Shown here: positions 6,278-6,555 of the stretch, in pieces
How positions within the stretch are numbered: the first letter of the stretch is position 1
Layout of the letters: every line of letters starts with the position of its first letter
DNA from: a bacterium
Lineage (GTDB): Bacteria > UBA9089 > CG2-30-40-21
Length of the DNA stretch: 6,555 nt
Reading direction: 5' to 3'
NCBI GenBank assembly: GCA_030018795.1
Contig: JASEHA010000135.1
Location: forward strand, 1-6,555
Notes under the pieces: generated by a model
Seen by the model: the letters and a program-made list of their open reading frames with translations, nothing else
What the model was told of the DNA's origin: nothing
Databases searched by the model: none
Made by a program: the position numbers and the translations under genes

Positions 6278-6304
6278 TAGGAGCACGATTTTCTCATGCC
6301 CCTA
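6278..6304 (-). ncRNA. 3' hairpin of the bS22 transcript
   Basis: Four bases after the stop of the small ribosomal gene, the minus-strand RNA can form an 11-bp stem, UAGGGGCAUGA with UCGUGCUCCUA, around the loop GAAAA. Two positions are G-U pairs in this RNA but would be A-C mismatches in the opposite strand, which suggests that the structure matters in the minus-strand transcript. No U-tract follows, so it is not a standard terminator. It may protect the 3' end or attenuate read-through into htpX. The TAGGGGC arm also resembles palindromic repeat elements seen in other bacteria. Confidence 0.5.
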
Positions 6305-6308
6305 CAAA

Positions 6309-6404
6309 CTACTTATTTCGTCTCTGAAACTTTGTACGCTTTAGAAGTTTTTTATACTTATGCTTGCGAATTTTTTTTCTTCTCTTTTTAATAACGCTAC
6401 CCAA
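6309..6404 (-). CDS. bS22-type small ribosomal protein (AURKAIP1/COX24 domain)
   Basis: This gene encodes only 31 residues, beginning GSVIKKRRKK after the initiator Met and ending KRTKFQRRNK; more than half of the residues are Lys or Arg. It matches the COX24_C/AURKAIP1 family, known in bacteria as bS22, a tiny RNA-binding protein of the small ribosomal subunit first placed on mycobacterial ribosomes. The GSVIKKRRK start and the KLL..T..QRR core are the family hallmarks. I choose the TTG at 6404 because AAGGAGGT (6411-6418) is 6 nt away, and because family members begin M-GSVIKKRRK. The ATG two codons earlier (6410) touches the ribosome site directly and is too close to be used. A strong promoter precedes the gene and a hairpin follows it, so it is probably expressed mainly on its own, with possible read-through to htpX. 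Confidence 0.88.
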   Translation of the reverse strand: MGSVIKKRRKKIRKHKYKKLLKRTKFQRRNK

Positions 6405-6410
6405 TTTCAT

Positions 6411-6418
6411 ACCTCCTT
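6411..6418 (-). promoter_or_regulatory. Full-length Shine-Dalgarno site deciding a TTG start
   Basis: AAGGAGGT is an eight-base match to the anti-SD end of 16S rRNA. It abuts an ATG (6408-6410) with no spacer but lies 6 nt from the TTG at 6404, so the TTG is the likely start of the bS22-type gene. Confidence 0.85.
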
Positions 6419-6453
6419 AAAAGTCTTCACAATATGCTTATAACAGAATAGTA

Positions 6454-6483
6454 AGTATAACACAACTTATTATTGTTTGTCAA
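6454..6483 (-). promoter_or_regulatory. Strong sigma-70-type promoter of the bS22-type gene
   Basis: On the minus strand, a perfect -35 TTGACA (6478-6483) and a -10 TATACT (6454-6459, five of six consensus bases) are separated by 18 nt of AT-rich spacer. Transcription would start near 6447 and give a leader of about 43 nt before the TTG start. It is the best promoter match in the window and fits the high expression expected of a ribosomal protein gene. Confidence 0.8.
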
Positions 6484-6555
6484 GAATTTTTTGTCTGGCC
6501 CTGAATATTCGATAAAGCCAACTGTCTCATAATGCCTCATGTAAAAAGAGCATTG

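Noticed and set aside
6484..6555. Start or end of another gene at the right edge
   Set aside because: No frame with a ribosome site or recognisable protein fragment was found on either strand in these 72 bases.

Overview
The window is AT-rich bacterial DNA, and every confident protein gene lies on the minus strand, so it reads from right to left. It looks like chromosomal core from an uncultured anaerobic or micro-oxic bacterium. The evidence is a minimal SUF-type iron-sulfur assembly pair, quinolinate synthase, an Nfu-type Fe-S carrier, an HtpX protease and a tiny COX24-domain ribosomal protein. Nothing seen fixes the phylum. There is no phage, transposase, CRISPR array or plasmid gene.

Right end (6555 to 6109): a strong sigma-70-type promoter drives a 31-codon ribosomal protein gene of the bS22 (AURKAIP1/COX24 domain) type that starts at TTG. 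A hairpin follows its stop codon. On the plus strand, between this gene and htpX, lies an 85-nt degenerate tRNA-Leu-like sequence with anticodon AAG. From 6484 to 6555 I see no gene.

Middle (6108 to 2817): htpX (membrane zinc protease), then a secreted protein with CARDB-like beta-sandwich domains, then nadA (NAD biosynthesis, a 4Fe-4S enzyme) and a short stand-alone Nfu-type Fe-S scaffold. Short palindromes or repeat fragments sit in the gaps on both sides of nadA. A perfect 18-bp inverted repeat closes the nadA-nfu block.

Left (2749 to 75): a tight three-gene unit holds a winged-helix/helix-hairpin-helix protein of unknown role, then sufC, whose TGA overlaps the ATG of the following sufB. 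sufC and sufB together resemble the two-component SUF-like minimal system (SMS), with no sufS, sufE/U, sufA or separate sufD in view. A small hairpin lies at the extreme left.

The shared theme is Fe-S biogenesis: scaffold and ATPase (SufBC), carrier (Nfu) and a client enzyme (NadA) sit within about 4 kb. htpX and the CARDB protein belong to the cell envelope and have no obvious link to this theme. Several start codons were moved inward from the longest reading frame because a Shine-Dalgarno (SD) sequence lies inside the longer version.
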